DNA from: Actinokineospora xionganensis
GTDB lineage: Bacteria; Actinomycetota; Actinomycetes; Mycobacteriales; Pseudonocardiaceae
DNA length: 64,000 nucleotides
Direction: 5' to 3'
NCBI RefSeq assembly: GCF_014323725.1
Contig: NZ_JABVED010000002.1
Coordinates: 329,682-393,681, forward strand
Part shown: positions 23,872-32,093 of the stretch, in pieces
How positions within the stretch are numbered: position 1 is the stretch's first letter
How the letters are laid out: each line of letters starts with the position of its first letter
The notes under the pieces: generated by a model
What the model was told of the DNA's origin: nothing
Databases searched by the model: none
What the model saw: only the letters and a program-made list of their open reading frames with translations
Translations under genes and position numbers: made by a program

Positions 23872-24624
23872 ATGCCGGGATTCGCAATCGCTGAAGCCGC
23901 GGGGGTGGGCCTCGACGGGGTCGAACGTCCCAGCGAGGACGTGGTGATCGTGCTGCCCGAGGCGGTGATCCTGCTCGACGGCGCCACCAGTTCGCGCACC
24001 GATCTGCCCACCGGCGGCGACTACGCCCGCGAACTGGGCGCGCAACTGGCCGCACGGCTGTCAGCCGCCCCCGAGTTGGATCTGGCGAGGCTCGTGGCGG
24101 GCTCGATCCGGTCGGTCGCGCGGCACAACGGGTTCACCCCCGGCGAGAGCCCGTCGAGCACGGTGTCCATCGTGCGGTGGGACGACACGACGGTGGAGGC
24201 ACTGGTCCTGGCCGACAGCCCGGTGGCCGCGTTCCTCACCGACGCGGTGGAGGTCGTGGCCGACGACCGGCTGCGCGCGCTGCGCAGGTCGGTCGACACC
24301 GTCGTCGAGTGGCGCAACCGCGAGGGCGGGTTCTGGGTCGCCGAGGCGGTCCCCGCCGCCGCCGAGCAGGCCATGCGGGCTTCCTGGCCGCGAGCCGACG
24401 TGCGGGCCGTGCTGATGGCCAGCGACGGCGTCTCATGCGGAATCGACGACTACGGCGTGTTCGCCCGCTGGGAGGACATGCGGCGGATGGCCGAGACCGA
24501 CGGCCCCCAAGCGGTGCTCGACGCGGTGCGGGCGGCGGAACTGGCCGACCCGGGCCGAGCGCGGTGGCCACGCACCAAACTGCACGACGACCAGGCATTG
24601 GTGCATTTGGACTTTAACCAGTAA
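23872..24624 (+). CDS. PP2C-like protein phosphatase domain protein, 250 aa
   Basis: Metal-site motifs of the PP2C fold can be traced: Glu22-Asp23 (SEDVVIVL), Asp36-Gly37 (LLDGATSS), Asp185-Gly186 (LMASDGVSCG) and Asp239-Asp240 (KLHDDQALVHL). The spacing is that of a short, divergent PP2C. It would remove phosphate from Ser/Thr residues with Mn or Mg in the cytoplasm. Its ATG lies 65 nt from the divergent HTH/Clp-N cassette and just beyond the second dyad, so it may share that control. GGAGG occurs 13 nt upstream and CAGGAT 6 nt upstream of the start. Confidence 0.75.
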   Translation: MPGFAIAEAAGVGLDGVERPSEDVVIVLPEAVILLDGATSSRTDLPTGGDYARELGAQLAARLSAAPELDLARLVAGSIRSVARHNGFTPGESPSSTVSIVRWDDTTVEALVLADSPVAAFLTDAVEVVADDRLRALRRSVDTVVEWRNREGGFWVAEAVPAAAEQAMRASWPRADVRAVLMASDGVSCGIDDYGVFARWEDMRRMAETDGPQAVLDAVRAAELADPGRARWPRTKLHDDQALVHLDFNQ

Positions 24625-24736
24625 GGCAAACAGCGCTCAGCGTGACCGATACACGTCAAGATCAACACACCCCGTAACGCTCCCGGGTGCAGGACGACTT
24701 CGTCAGTGATACCCGCGAGTTCGCCTGGAGACGTTC

Positions 24737-25762
24737 ATGCCGCAATCGAGTTCCTCGCCGGTGCTGCACACCGGCGACAAAGTGCGTGTTCGCAGCGCCG
24801 AGGACATCCTCGCCACCCTCGACGAGCAGGGAACGTCGGGCGCGCTGCCGCTGATGCCGGAGACGCTGAGGTTCGCGGGCCGTGAACTCACCGTGTTCAA
24901 GAGCGCGCACAAGACCTGCGACACCATCAACGGCAAGGGCACCACCCGGCGCATGGACCGCGCGGTGCACCTCACCGGCGCCCGGTGCGACGGCAGCGCC
25001 CACGGCGGCTGCCAGGCGGGCTGTCTGCTCTTCTTCAAGGAGGAGTGGCTGGAGAACCTCGACGGCACGCCGATCCGACAGGACTCGCCGCCCGCGCGCA
25101 CGATCCCGCTGAGCCTCGAGGTGATCGAGCGCGGGACCACCGCGGGCATCGACGACGACGGCGAGCCGATCTACCGCTGTCAGGCCACCGAACTGGTCCG
25201 GGCGACCGACTATCTGCCGGTGCATGACGCGAGGCAGTACGTCAACGACGTCCGCACGGGAAACGTGAAGCTGCGGGCGACCCTGTTGGCGCTGGCGATC
25301 TCGGTGTTCAACAACTACCAGAAGCTCAGCCGCAAGCTCCCCGCGAGACTGCGCGTCCGCGACGGCAAGTTCTACCCGTTCTACGGCGGCACCGGCCCGG
25401 CGAAGCAGAAGCAGCGGGAGCCGCTCGACCTCAAACCCGGCGAACTGGTCGAGGTCAAGTCCAAGGAAGAGATCATGCCGACCCTCGGGCCGAACAACCG
25501 CAACCGCGGTCTCTGGTTCGACGCGGAGATGCTGCCCTACTCCGGGCGCAAGGGGCGGGTGCTCGGCCGGATCGACCAGATCATCAACGAGGCCACCGGA
25601 AAGATGATCAAACTGCGCGACTGCGTGGTCATCGAGGACATCACATGCGCGGGCCAGTTCAACCGGTACTGTCCGAGGTCGGACTACATCTACTGGCGCG
25701 AGGCCTGGCTGCGGCGGGTGCCCGACAGCACGGCCGACGAAGCCCCCGGCGGCACGGTCTGA
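24737..25762 (+). CDS. unknown conserved Cys-rich protein, 341 aa
   Basis: I do not recognise a named family. Conserved-looking features are Cys61 in HKTCDTINGK, the cluster C84-x7-C92-x3-C96 in RCDGSAHGGCQAGCLLFFKEEWLENLDG, Cys148, and a C-terminal group in LRDCVVIEDITCAG followed by FNRYCPRSDYIYWREAWLRR. Such spaced cysteines suggest a metal site or redox cofactor, and the two aromatic WREAWL/KEEWLEN motifs look like internal repeats. No signal peptide is seen. It has a GGAGA ribosome site and sits just before the exopolysaccharide locus, but on the other strand from its first genes. Confidence 0.6.
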   Translation: MPQSSSSPVLHTGDKVRVRSAEDILATLDEQGTSGALPLMPETLRFAGRELTVFKSAHKTCDTINGKGTTRRMDRAVHLTGARCDGSAHGGCQAGCLLFFKEEWLENLDGTPIRQDSPPARTIPLSLEVIERGTTAGIDDDGEPIYRCQATELVRATDYLPVHDARQYVNDVRTGNVKLRATLLALAISVFNNYQKLSRKLPARLRVRDGKFYPFYGGTGPAKQKQREPLDLKPGELVEVKSKEEIMPTLGPNNRNRGLWFDAEMLPYSGRKGRVLGRIDQIINEATGKMIKLRDCVVIEDITCAGQFNRYCPRSDYIYWREAWLRRVPDSTADEAPGGTV

Positions 25763-25769
25763 GGGTCGG

Positions 25770-26186
25770 TCAGCGGCTCGGCCGGGCCGGCACCCGCACC
25801 GGTGGGAGCGCGAAGCTGACCCGGACGGCCTGCCGCCTGCGGACCGCGGCGCGGTAGGCCGCCGCCCACGAGTAGACGATCACCAGCAGCGCGATCGCGC
25901 GCGCCCAGTTCACGTGGTGCTCGGGGTAGAGGACGCCCTGGATGTAGGTCTCGATGAACCCGTCCTCGTAGAGCGCCATCCCCGCCCGGCCCCGCGCCCA
26001 GTTCTCCGCGCCGGTGATCGGGCACGGCATCTGCCACACCGAGCTGACGACACCCCAGCCCACCAGCGCCACGTGCGCCCACACCACCCTGGGCCAGCGC
26101 ACGGCCAACAGCCCGCCGAACACCAGGAAGGCCAGGATGCCGAAATGAACGGCGAGCAAAGCGATCGCGAGAATCCGGTCGCCCAA
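25770..26186 (-). CDS. DUF2784 membrane protein, 138 aa
   Basis: Four hydrophobic segments (ILAIALLAVHFGILAFLVFGGLLAV, VWAHVALVGWGVVSSVW and a late ALLVIVYSWAAAYRAAV) with the family motif CPITGAENWAR and a GFIETYI...YPEH stretch identify DUF2784. Function is unknown. The start is TTG with GGAGGT 5 nt upstream. It converges on the Cys-rich gene with a 7-nt gap. Confidence 0.85.
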   Translation of the reverse strand: MGDRILAIALLAVHFGILAFLVFGGLLAVRWPRVVWAHVALVGWGVVSSVWQMPCPITGAENWARGRAGMALYEDGFIETYIQGVLYPEHHVNWARAIALLVIVYSWAAAYRAAVRRRQAVRVSFALPPVRVPARPSR

Positions 26187-26393
26187 GACCCACCTCCACG
26201 CTGACAGGCGCCACAGACCGATCGCTGTGGTGTGCCTTCCGACTGGCTCACGGCGGCGCTGTGTCCACCGTCGATCAAGAGCGTTCGCGGCGACCCGGTC
26301 ATGAACTTGTCACATGACGCTGATCTCGATCCGCGATGTCCTCACGAAGGGAGTCGTCCGAAGAGCACAATCCGTTAACCCGGTTGCGGGTAT

Positions 26394-27728
26394 TCAGTGC
26401 GTCCGTTGAGCCGGTTTCTTTCCCACGCCGGTCCAATCGAAGCCCGCGCGCCGCAGGACGTCCGGATCGAGCAGGTTCCGGGTGTCCACCACGATCGGCT
26501 CGGCCACCACCTCCGCCATCCGCACCCAGTCGAGGGTCCGGAAGTCCGGCCACTCGGTGAGCACGACGAGGCCTTGCGCGTCCCTGGCTGCCTCGTAGGG
26601 GTCGTCGACGAGGGTGACCAGGCCCAGCTCCGGCCGGGAGGCTGTGGGGGTCATGGCGGGGTCGTAGGCGTAGAGCTCGGCCCCGGCCTGGCGCAGCAGC
26701 GCGGCGACGGCGAGCGCGGGTGAGTCACGCAGGTCGTCGGTGCCCGCCTTGAAGGTCAGGCCCAGCAGTCCCAGCCGCACCTTCGACAGGGAGCCGGTGC
26801 GCTTGCCGGTCACCGCGAGCCGGATCTTGTCGACCATCCTTTGGCGCTGCCGGGTGTTGGTGTCGATGGTCGCGCGCAGCAGCCGGAACTCGAAGTCGGC
26901 GGCGTCGGCGACCTGGAGCATCGCGGCGGTGTCCTTGGGCAGGCAGGAGCCACCCCAGCCGGGGCCGGGCGTCAGGAACGCCTGCCCGATGCGGTGGTCG
27001 TAACCGATGCCCTCGGTGACGTCGTTGATGTTCGCGCCGAGACGCTCGCAGAGTTCGGCGACGGCGTTGACGTAGGACAGCTTCATCGCCAGGAAGCAGT
27101 TCGCCGCGTACTTCACCAGTTCGGCGCTCTCGGCGTCGGTGAGCACGGTGGGCGCGCCGAGCCGGGCGTAGAGGGCGGCGACCCGCTCGGCGGCGTCCTG
27201 CTTGTCACAGCCCACCACGATCCGGTCCGGGTTGAGGAAGTCGTAGACCGCGGTGCCCTCGCGGAGGAACTCCGGGTTGGACACCACCGCGACGTCGTCG
27301 CGGCCGAGCAGTTCGGCGGTGCGCTGCGCGGTGCCCACCGGCACCGTCGACTTGTTCACCACGACACAGCCCTCGGGGAGCAGGTCGCGGCATTCGTCCA
27401 CAACGGACTCGACGGCGGCCAGGTCGGCGACACCGCCTACGCCCATCGGGGTCGGCACGCAGAGGAAGACGACCTCGGGGGCGCCCGCCGGGTCCGTCAT
27501 CGCCGCGGCCGCGCCGAGCACGAAGCTGAGCCTGCCGGAGGCGAGCCCCTCGGCGACCAGCTCGGGCAGGCCCGGTTCGAGGATGTCGACCTCACCGCGG
27601 ATCAGCCGCTTGACCTTGTCCGGGTCGACGTCGGCGCACACCACACGGTGCCCGAGCGACGCCAGGCAGGCGCCGGTGGTCAGACCGACATAGCCGGTGC
27701 CGACGACCACGATTCGACGTACGAACAT
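26394..27728 (-). CDS. ugd: UDP-glucose 6-dehydrogenase
   Basis: A complete 444-aa nucleotide-sugar dehydrogenase: N-terminal Rossmann motif VVGTGYVGLTTGACLASLGH, catalytic Cys in GPGWGGSCLPKDT, central helix with AELVKYAANCFLAMKLSYVNAVAELCE, and C-terminal domain LGLTFKAGTDDLRDSPAL. It oxidises UDP-glucose to UDP-glucuronate with two NAD, supplying the adjacent exopolysaccharide locus; GDP-mannose dehydrogenase is less likely. The ATG at 27728 was chosen because TTGGGAG directly upstream is its ribosome site. It closes the left side of the minus-strand glycan gene group. Confidence 0.93.
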   Translation of the reverse strand: MFVRRIVVVGTGYVGLTTGACLASLGHRVVCADVDPDKVKRLIRGEVDILEPGLPELVAEGLASGRLSFVLGAAAAMTDPAGAPEVVFLCVPTPMGVGGVADLAAVESVVDECRDLLPEGCVVVNKSTVPVGTAQRTAELLGRDDVAVVSNPEFLREGTAVYDFLNPDRIVVGCDKQDAAERVAALYARLGAPTVLTDAESAELVKYAANCFLAMKLSYVNAVAELCERLGANINDVTEGIGYDHRIGQAFLTPGPGWGGSCLPKDTAAMLQVADAADFEFRLLRATIDTNTRQRQRMVDKIRLAVTGKRTGSLSKVRLGLLGLTFKAGTDDLRDSPALAVAALLRQAGAELYAYDPAMTPTASRPELGLVTLVDDPYEAARDAQGLVVLTEWPDFRTLDWVRMAEVVAEPIVVDTRNLLDPDVLRRAGFDWTGVGKKPAQRTH

Positions 27729-27773
27729 TCCGTGCACTCCCAACGTAGTGAGCGCGGGCGCCCACGGTTTTGC

Positions 27774-29189
27774 CTATCCGGCGGACAAATCGCCCGCCGG
27801 TTCGCGGGAAACCCTCCGGGTGCCCGCGAAGTCGCGCAGCGCTTCGTCGTCGCGCAGGTCGACCATCGTGTTGCCCCAGCGGTCGAGCAGTCCGGTGTCA
27901 CCCTTCGCCCGCTGTTCGGTCTCGGGCCACGCGTCCGGGAACGGACCCGCGGACCGGTTTACCAGCAAGCCGTCGTAGACCCCGACGTAGGTCCGTGCCT
28001 GGGCTCGCCAGTCGAGTTCGGTCTCGGCCCGCCGCCTGCCCGCCGCGCCGAGTTCCGACCGGCGCTCCTCGTCGTCGAGCAGTGCGACCACCGCGTCCGC
28101 GAAACCGATGGTGTCACCCGGCTCGACATAAACGGCACAGTCGCCGGCGGAAATTACGGTTTCGGTCAGCCGATAGGCGACGACCGGTAACGCGAACGCC
28201 ATGTATTCCATGGTTTTGTTCATTGTCGAGATGTCGTTGAGCGGACTGAGCGGATCCGGCGAGAGGCCGACCGACGCGGTCGACAGGTATCGGGTGATCT
28301 GTTCGGGACCGACCCGGCCGGGGAATTCGACGTAGTCGTCCAGGCCCAGGTCCGTGCACCGCTTGCGGAGGTCGTCGAGGCAGTCCCCGAAGCCCAGCAG
28401 GGCGAACCGGACGTCCTCGCGGCCGCGCGTCCTGACCACGTGTTCGGCCATGTCGAGCACACCGTCCACCCCGTCCTGCGGGCCCATGATCCCCAGGTAC
28501 GCCACCAGGTGCTTGCCGCCGCGGCGCAGACTGTCGACCGCGTCGACCGGCCGCATGACCGCGGTGTCCGGGCCGGACCGGACGACGGCGGTGCGCTCCG
28601 GGTCGACGCCGCCGCGCTCCCAGGCGATGCGCTGGTAGGAGGTGTTGGTCGAGATGACGCGGTCGGCCGTGCGGAACGTCCGGCGCTCCAGCCACTTCAG
28701 GATCGCGAGCTGAATCTTCGAGCCGAGGCCGGTGGGCGCGCCGAACCGGGAGAGGAACACCTCGGGGTTGAGGTCGTGGTGGTCGAAGACGAACCTGACC
28801 CCGCGCGCCTTCCACAGCAGCGCGAGCAGCCAATACGTGTCCGGCGGGTTGCACGCCTGGATCACGTCGAAGCGGCGCCTGCGCGAGACGGTGAGGCTGA
28901 GCCAGGCGGTGCGCAGCCAGCAGTACAGGAACTCCCAGGCGTAGCTCAGCAGCCCCTCGGCCTGCGGCGGCGGCTTGTACTTGTAGAGGTGCACGCCGTC
29001 GAGCTCCGCGCGCGCCGGGTCGCCTGGGCCCTTCGGGCAGATCACCGAGACCTCGTACCCGGCGGCGGTGAGCGCCTGGCACTCAAGCCAGACCCGTCGG
29101 TCCAGCGGCACCGGCAGGTTCTGCACGATGATCAACACATGGGGTCTTCCGGTCAACTCGACGCTCCTGACGGTGTCATTCCCGTTCAT
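27774..29189 (-). CDS. GT4 family glycosyltransferase, 471 aa
   Basis: A GT-B glycosyltransferase: N-terminal HVLIIVQNLPVPLDRRVWLECQALTAAGYEV, linker with FDHHDLNPEVFLSRFG, and C-terminal donor domain with YLGIMGPQDGVDG, and the EX7E-like segment NKTMEYMAFALPVVAY. The N-terminus resembles WbnK/WcaL-type GT4 enzymes that add sugars to a lipid-linked repeat. Its ATG overlaps the stop of the upstream GT2 gene by 1 nt (TAATG). Works at the cytoplasmic membrane face; sugar specificity unknown. Confidence 0.88.
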   Translation of the reverse strand: MNGNDTVRSVELTGRPHVLIIVQNLPVPLDRRVWLECQALTAAGYEVSVICPKGPGDPARAELDGVHLYKYKPPPQAEGLLSYAWEFLYCWLRTAWLSLTVSRRRRFDVIQACNPPDTYWLLALLWKARGVRFVFDHHDLNPEVFLSRFGAPTGLGSKIQLAILKWLERRTFRTADRVISTNTSYQRIAWERGGVDPERTAVVRSGPDTAVMRPVDAVDSLRRGGKHLVAYLGIMGPQDGVDGVLDMAEHVVRTRGREDVRFALLGFGDCLDDLRKRCTDLGLDDYVEFPGRVGPEQITRYLSTASVGLSPDPLSPLNDISTMNKTMEYMAFALPVVAYRLTETVISAGDCAVYVEPGDTIGFADAVVALLDDEERRSELGAAGRRRAETELDWRAQARTYVGVYDGLLVNRSAGPFPDAWPETEQRAKGDTGLLDRWGNTMVDLRDDEALRDFAGTRRVSREPAGDLSAG

Positions 29190-30031
29190 TACTGCCCTCG
29201 ACTAGTGAGGTCGGTCGACCAGGCCATGTCGTTTCCCCCGCGCAGCCCGCGCCACTTGGCCAGTACCCGGTCGCAGAGCAGGACGAACGCGAAACATCCG
29301 GCGTCGACCATGCTCACCCGGCCGGACCAAACCAGCCCGACCAGTTCCCGGGGCGAGATCGAGCCGTCGGCGGGCGCGGCCCCGACACCTTCGAGTTGGC
29401 GGTTCGCCAGCCGGACCCGGGCTCGCCTGCGCACCACGGCCGCGACGGTTCGCGCCGGTCGCACCACACACCGGGCGCCCGCGACGGACCGGCGTTCGTG
29501 CTCGGCGAAGCTCCGGTGCACCCAGCCGTCGTCGGCGAGCACGTCCGGCAGCGGGAAGACGCGGTCGTGCCCGGCCGGGCCGAGGGCGTAGACACCGACC
29601 CCGGCGAGTCCACGGCGCGGCGCCATCAGCAACTCGTGCACGCGCTGGAACCGGGCGGCCACTGTGGACACTGCGGTGCGGTCGAACTCGGGGACGGGCG
29701 CGCACGCGGCCACGGTCCCGTCGGCGAGCGTGGCGACCAGCAGGCGCACGGACTCGACGGAGAGATCCACGTCAGCGTCGAGGTACACCCTGGGAAAGGC
29801 CAGACACGCTTCGTCGCCCAAGGCGAGCGCGTTGCCCTTGCCGGGGATTGGCGTCTCGATCACCCGGGCCCCCGCCGCGCGGGCGACCTCCGCGGTGCGG
29901 TCGGCGCAGGCGTTGGCCACGACGATCACGTCCAACTCGCCCGGCTCGGCGCCGGTCAGCAGGGCCGCCAGGCAGCGGCCGATGACCTGTTCCTCGTTGT
30001 GCGCGGGAATCACCACGCAGGCGATCGTCAC
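29189..30031 (-). CDS. GT2 family glycosyltransferase, 280 aa
   Basis: Begins VTIACVVIPAHNEEQVIGRCLAALL, the classical GT-A nucleotide-binding start, with DADVDLS as the DxD metal site and a C-terminal region lacking clear TM segments. The GTG at 30031 overlaps the stop of the PIG-L gene by 4 nt (GTGA) and the longer upstream reading lies inside that gene. The PIG-L/GT2 pairing is common in actinobacterial glycan loci, where a deacetylase acts on an amino-sugar made or transferred nearby. Confidence 0.87.
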   Translation of the reverse strand: MTIACVVIPAHNEEQVIGRCLAALLTGAEPGELDVIVVANACADRTAEVARAAGARVIETPIPGKGNALALGDEACLAFPRVYLDADVDLSVESVRLLVATLADGTVAACAPVPEFDRTAVSTVAARFQRVHELLMAPRRGLAGVGVYALGPAGHDRVFPLPDVLADDGWVHRSFAEHERRSVAGARCVVRPARTVAAVVRRRARVRLANRQLEGVGAAPADGSISPRELVGLVWSGRVSMVDAGCFAFVLLCDRVLAKWRGLRGGNDMAWSTDLTSRGQ

Positions 30032-30810
30032 CGGTCCGCCTGTCCGCGGTAGCGCAGGAACAGCTCCACGCCACGTCCGGCGTCGTCGAGCACCGCGGGG
30101 GGCAGCGACACCCACGGCTCGTCGGCGGGGACACCGTCCGGCCGGTGACCGAGTTGGGTGCGGTGGGCGGCCAGAGCGTGCAGCTTGCGGTCGCGGACCT
30201 CCGCGGTGCGGACGGTGACCGCGCCGCCGGTCAGGGCAACGCGGGCGAACTGGCTGAAGGACGACCAGCGGCCGCCCTTGGCCAGCGGCCAGGAGCCCCA
30301 CAGCCAGACCGGGTACTCGAAGAGCCGTGCCCCGGTTCGGTCGGCCACCAGCCGGGCGGCGCGTCCGACGGCGGCGTGGTCGGGATGGGCCTCCCACGCG
30401 CACGTGCTGAACAAGTCCTCGACGCCGCGTTCGCGAACGAGGGCGCCGACCCGCTCGGCGAGCGCGTCGACGTCGGTGCCCGCCTGCCCGTCGGGCAGGT
30501 CGAGCCAGAGCACCTCGGGTCCGCCGAGCCGCTTCGCCGCGTCGGCCATCTCGACCCGACGCAGGGCGGCGAGGTCCTCGGGAGAGCAGTAGGAACTGCG
30601 GTGTGAGTGGCGACCGTCCGTCACCACGACCACGGTCACCGACGCGCCCGCCGCGATCTTGCGCAGGATGGTCGCGCCGCAGCCGATGGTCTCGTCGTCG
30701 GGGTGTGGCGCGAGGACCAGCGCCGGACTCGACGACGCGAGCCGGTCGGTCCAGTCGCGCGCGGTGGCGAACAGCGCTCCCCGCGCGATCCTCCGCAGGC
30801 CGCTCAACAC
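30028..30810 (-). CDS. PIG-L family N-deacetylase, 260 aa
   Basis: The zinc motif PHPDDE is at residues 35-40 (LVLAPHPDDETIGCGATI) and the distal zinc ligand is in WEAHPDHAAVGRAARL. These enzymes (MshB/LmbE-like) remove acetyl from N-acetyl-glucosaminyl groups of small molecules or lipids. Here it lies between a GT4 gene (7-nt overlap upstream) and a GT2 gene (4-nt overlap downstream), so it most likely deacetylates an amino-sugar of the exopolysaccharide repeat rather than a mycothiol precursor. Confidence 0.9.
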   Translation of the reverse strand: MLSGLRRIARGALFATARDWTDRLASSSPALVLAPHPDDETIGCGATILRKIAAGASVTVVVVTDGRHSHRSSYCSPEDLAALRRVEMADAAKRLGGPEVLWLDLPDGQAGTDVDALAERVGALVRERGVEDLFSTCAWEAHPDHAAVGRAARLVADRTGARLFEYPVWLWGSWPLAKGGRWSSFSQFARVALTGGAVTVRTAEVRDRKLHALAAHRTQLGHRPDGVPADEPWVSLPPAVLDDAGRGVELFLRYRGQADR

Positions 30811-31910
30811 GGCGACGTCCCAAGGCCTGCCGCGGTGAGCAGCGCGTTCTCCAGCCGGTCGGTGGACTCCGACCAGTCCAGCGCGGCCACCGCCGCCAGC
30901 CCGCCCTCCCGCAGCCGCGCCCGGAGCGCGTCGTCCCGCAGGACGCGGAGCACGGCGTCGGCCAGGGCGGCCGGGTCGTCCACGTCGGCCAGCAGGGCGC
31001 TCTCGCCGTCGCGGGCGAAGTCGTCCACCCCGCCGTTACGGGTACTCACGAGAACCGACCCGCACGCCATCGCCTCGGTGGCCGGGAACCCCCAGCCCTC
31101 GTGCCGGGAGGTGCAGAGGAAAACGGAGCCGCGGTTGTAGATGTCGTCGACCAACACCTCTGGTGTGGGCGACCTCACATAGTCGACCCAGTCGGGCAGT
31201 TCCGCGGCCCGCGCCTGCGTGCCGAAGGCAACCGCGGCGACGGTCGGGAAGGCCGACCGCACCCGGTTGAGGACGTCGACCGCGGTGTCCAGGCCCTTGA
31301 CCGGGGAGGGGTGGGCGAGCAGCGCGATGACGGGGGCGCGCCCCGCCGGATCGGTGCGCACCCGGAACAGGTCGAGATCCAGACCGTTGGGCACGTGTGT
31401 GATCGAGTCCTGGGATACCCCCAGGTCAGTGAGCACGTCGACCAAGTGGCGCGACACGGCGATCTTGGGCACGGGCAGGCGCAGGACGTCGTGGACCGTG
31501 TCCTCGGGGCCCGCCCAGGTCTCATAGGACTGGATCAGGTGCACCGGCGCGCCATGATCGGGGCGCAGGTCGGGCAGCACCTGCGCGGTAGTCCAGTAAG
31601 TCGCGATCGTGACGTCGGCCGATGGCAATGATTTTGGCTGGAATTCGTCGACCGTCGTCATCACCACACGGTCGTCGATCGGCATCCACCGAACGGCTGT
31701 GGACAAACCGCCGGAGCGCAGGTTCTGCCGCACTTGGCTCAACCGGCCGCGCAATCGGCTGATCGGCTCACGGCGGGGCGCGATGGCCCGGTGATGCAGG
31801 ACCTTGACAGCGTGCCCCCTGCTCACCAGCCTGTTGGCGTACTCATAAATCACCTTCGGCCCCCCGGATGGCACCCGAGGGAACATCGGACACAAGATCG
31901 TGACCCGCAT
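30804..31910 (-). CDS. GT4 family glycosyltransferase, 368 aa
   Basis: N-terminus MRVTILCPMFPRVPSGGPKVIYEYANRL, donor domain ALLAHPSPVKGLDTAVDVLNRV, and EX7E motif in HEGWGFPATEAMACGSVLVST identify a GT-B retaining enzyme. The ATG at 31910 has TTGGAG 8 nt upstream, preferable to a GTG further out. First gene of a four-gene overlapping minus-strand run (GT4, PIG-L, GT2, GT4). Its upstream gap holds the promoter of the divergent beta-helix gene. Confidence 0.87.
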   Translation of the reverse strand: MRVTILCPMFPRVPSGGPKVIYEYANRLVSRGHAVKVLHHRAIAPRREPISRLRGRLSQVRQNLRSGGLSTAVRWMPIDDRVVMTTVDEFQPKSLPSADVTIATYWTTAQVLPDLRPDHGAPVHLIQSYETWAGPEDTVHDVLRLPVPKIAVSRHLVDVLTDLGVSQDSITHVPNGLDLDLFRVRTDPAGRAPVIALLAHPSPVKGLDTAVDVLNRVRSAFPTVAAVAFGTQARAAELPDWVDYVRSPTPEVLVDDIYNRGSVFLCTSRHEGWGFPATEAMACGSVLVSTRNGGVDDFARDGESALLADVDDPAALADAVLRVLRDDALRARLREGGLAAVAALDWSESTDRLENALLTAAGLGTSPC

Positions 31911-32005
31911 GCGGTCGCTCCAAGGAAGACCCGAGACCGCGTGATCTCGCGGCACACCGACACAATTCGTTAATCATTTTCTAAAAGTTCGGTGCCGATC
32001 TTTGG

Positions 32006-32063
32006 TTGAACACCAGTTATCCAACCGTTATGCTCGCCGCCGAATCGTTATGAAACGATTCGG
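32006..32063 (+). promoter_or_regulatory. promoter and leader hairpin of the beta-helix lipoprotein gene
   Basis: TTGAAC (32006-32011), a 17-nt spacer and TATGCT (32029-32034) form a good sigma-A type promoter in an AT-richer gap. The roughly 50-nt leader begins with a perfect 10-bp stem (32040-32049 with 32054-32063) and ATGA loop, which may protect the mRNA end or regulate translation. Confidence 0.5.
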
Positions 32064-32093
32064 TCGACGATCAATCCGGAAGGAACCTTCGTT

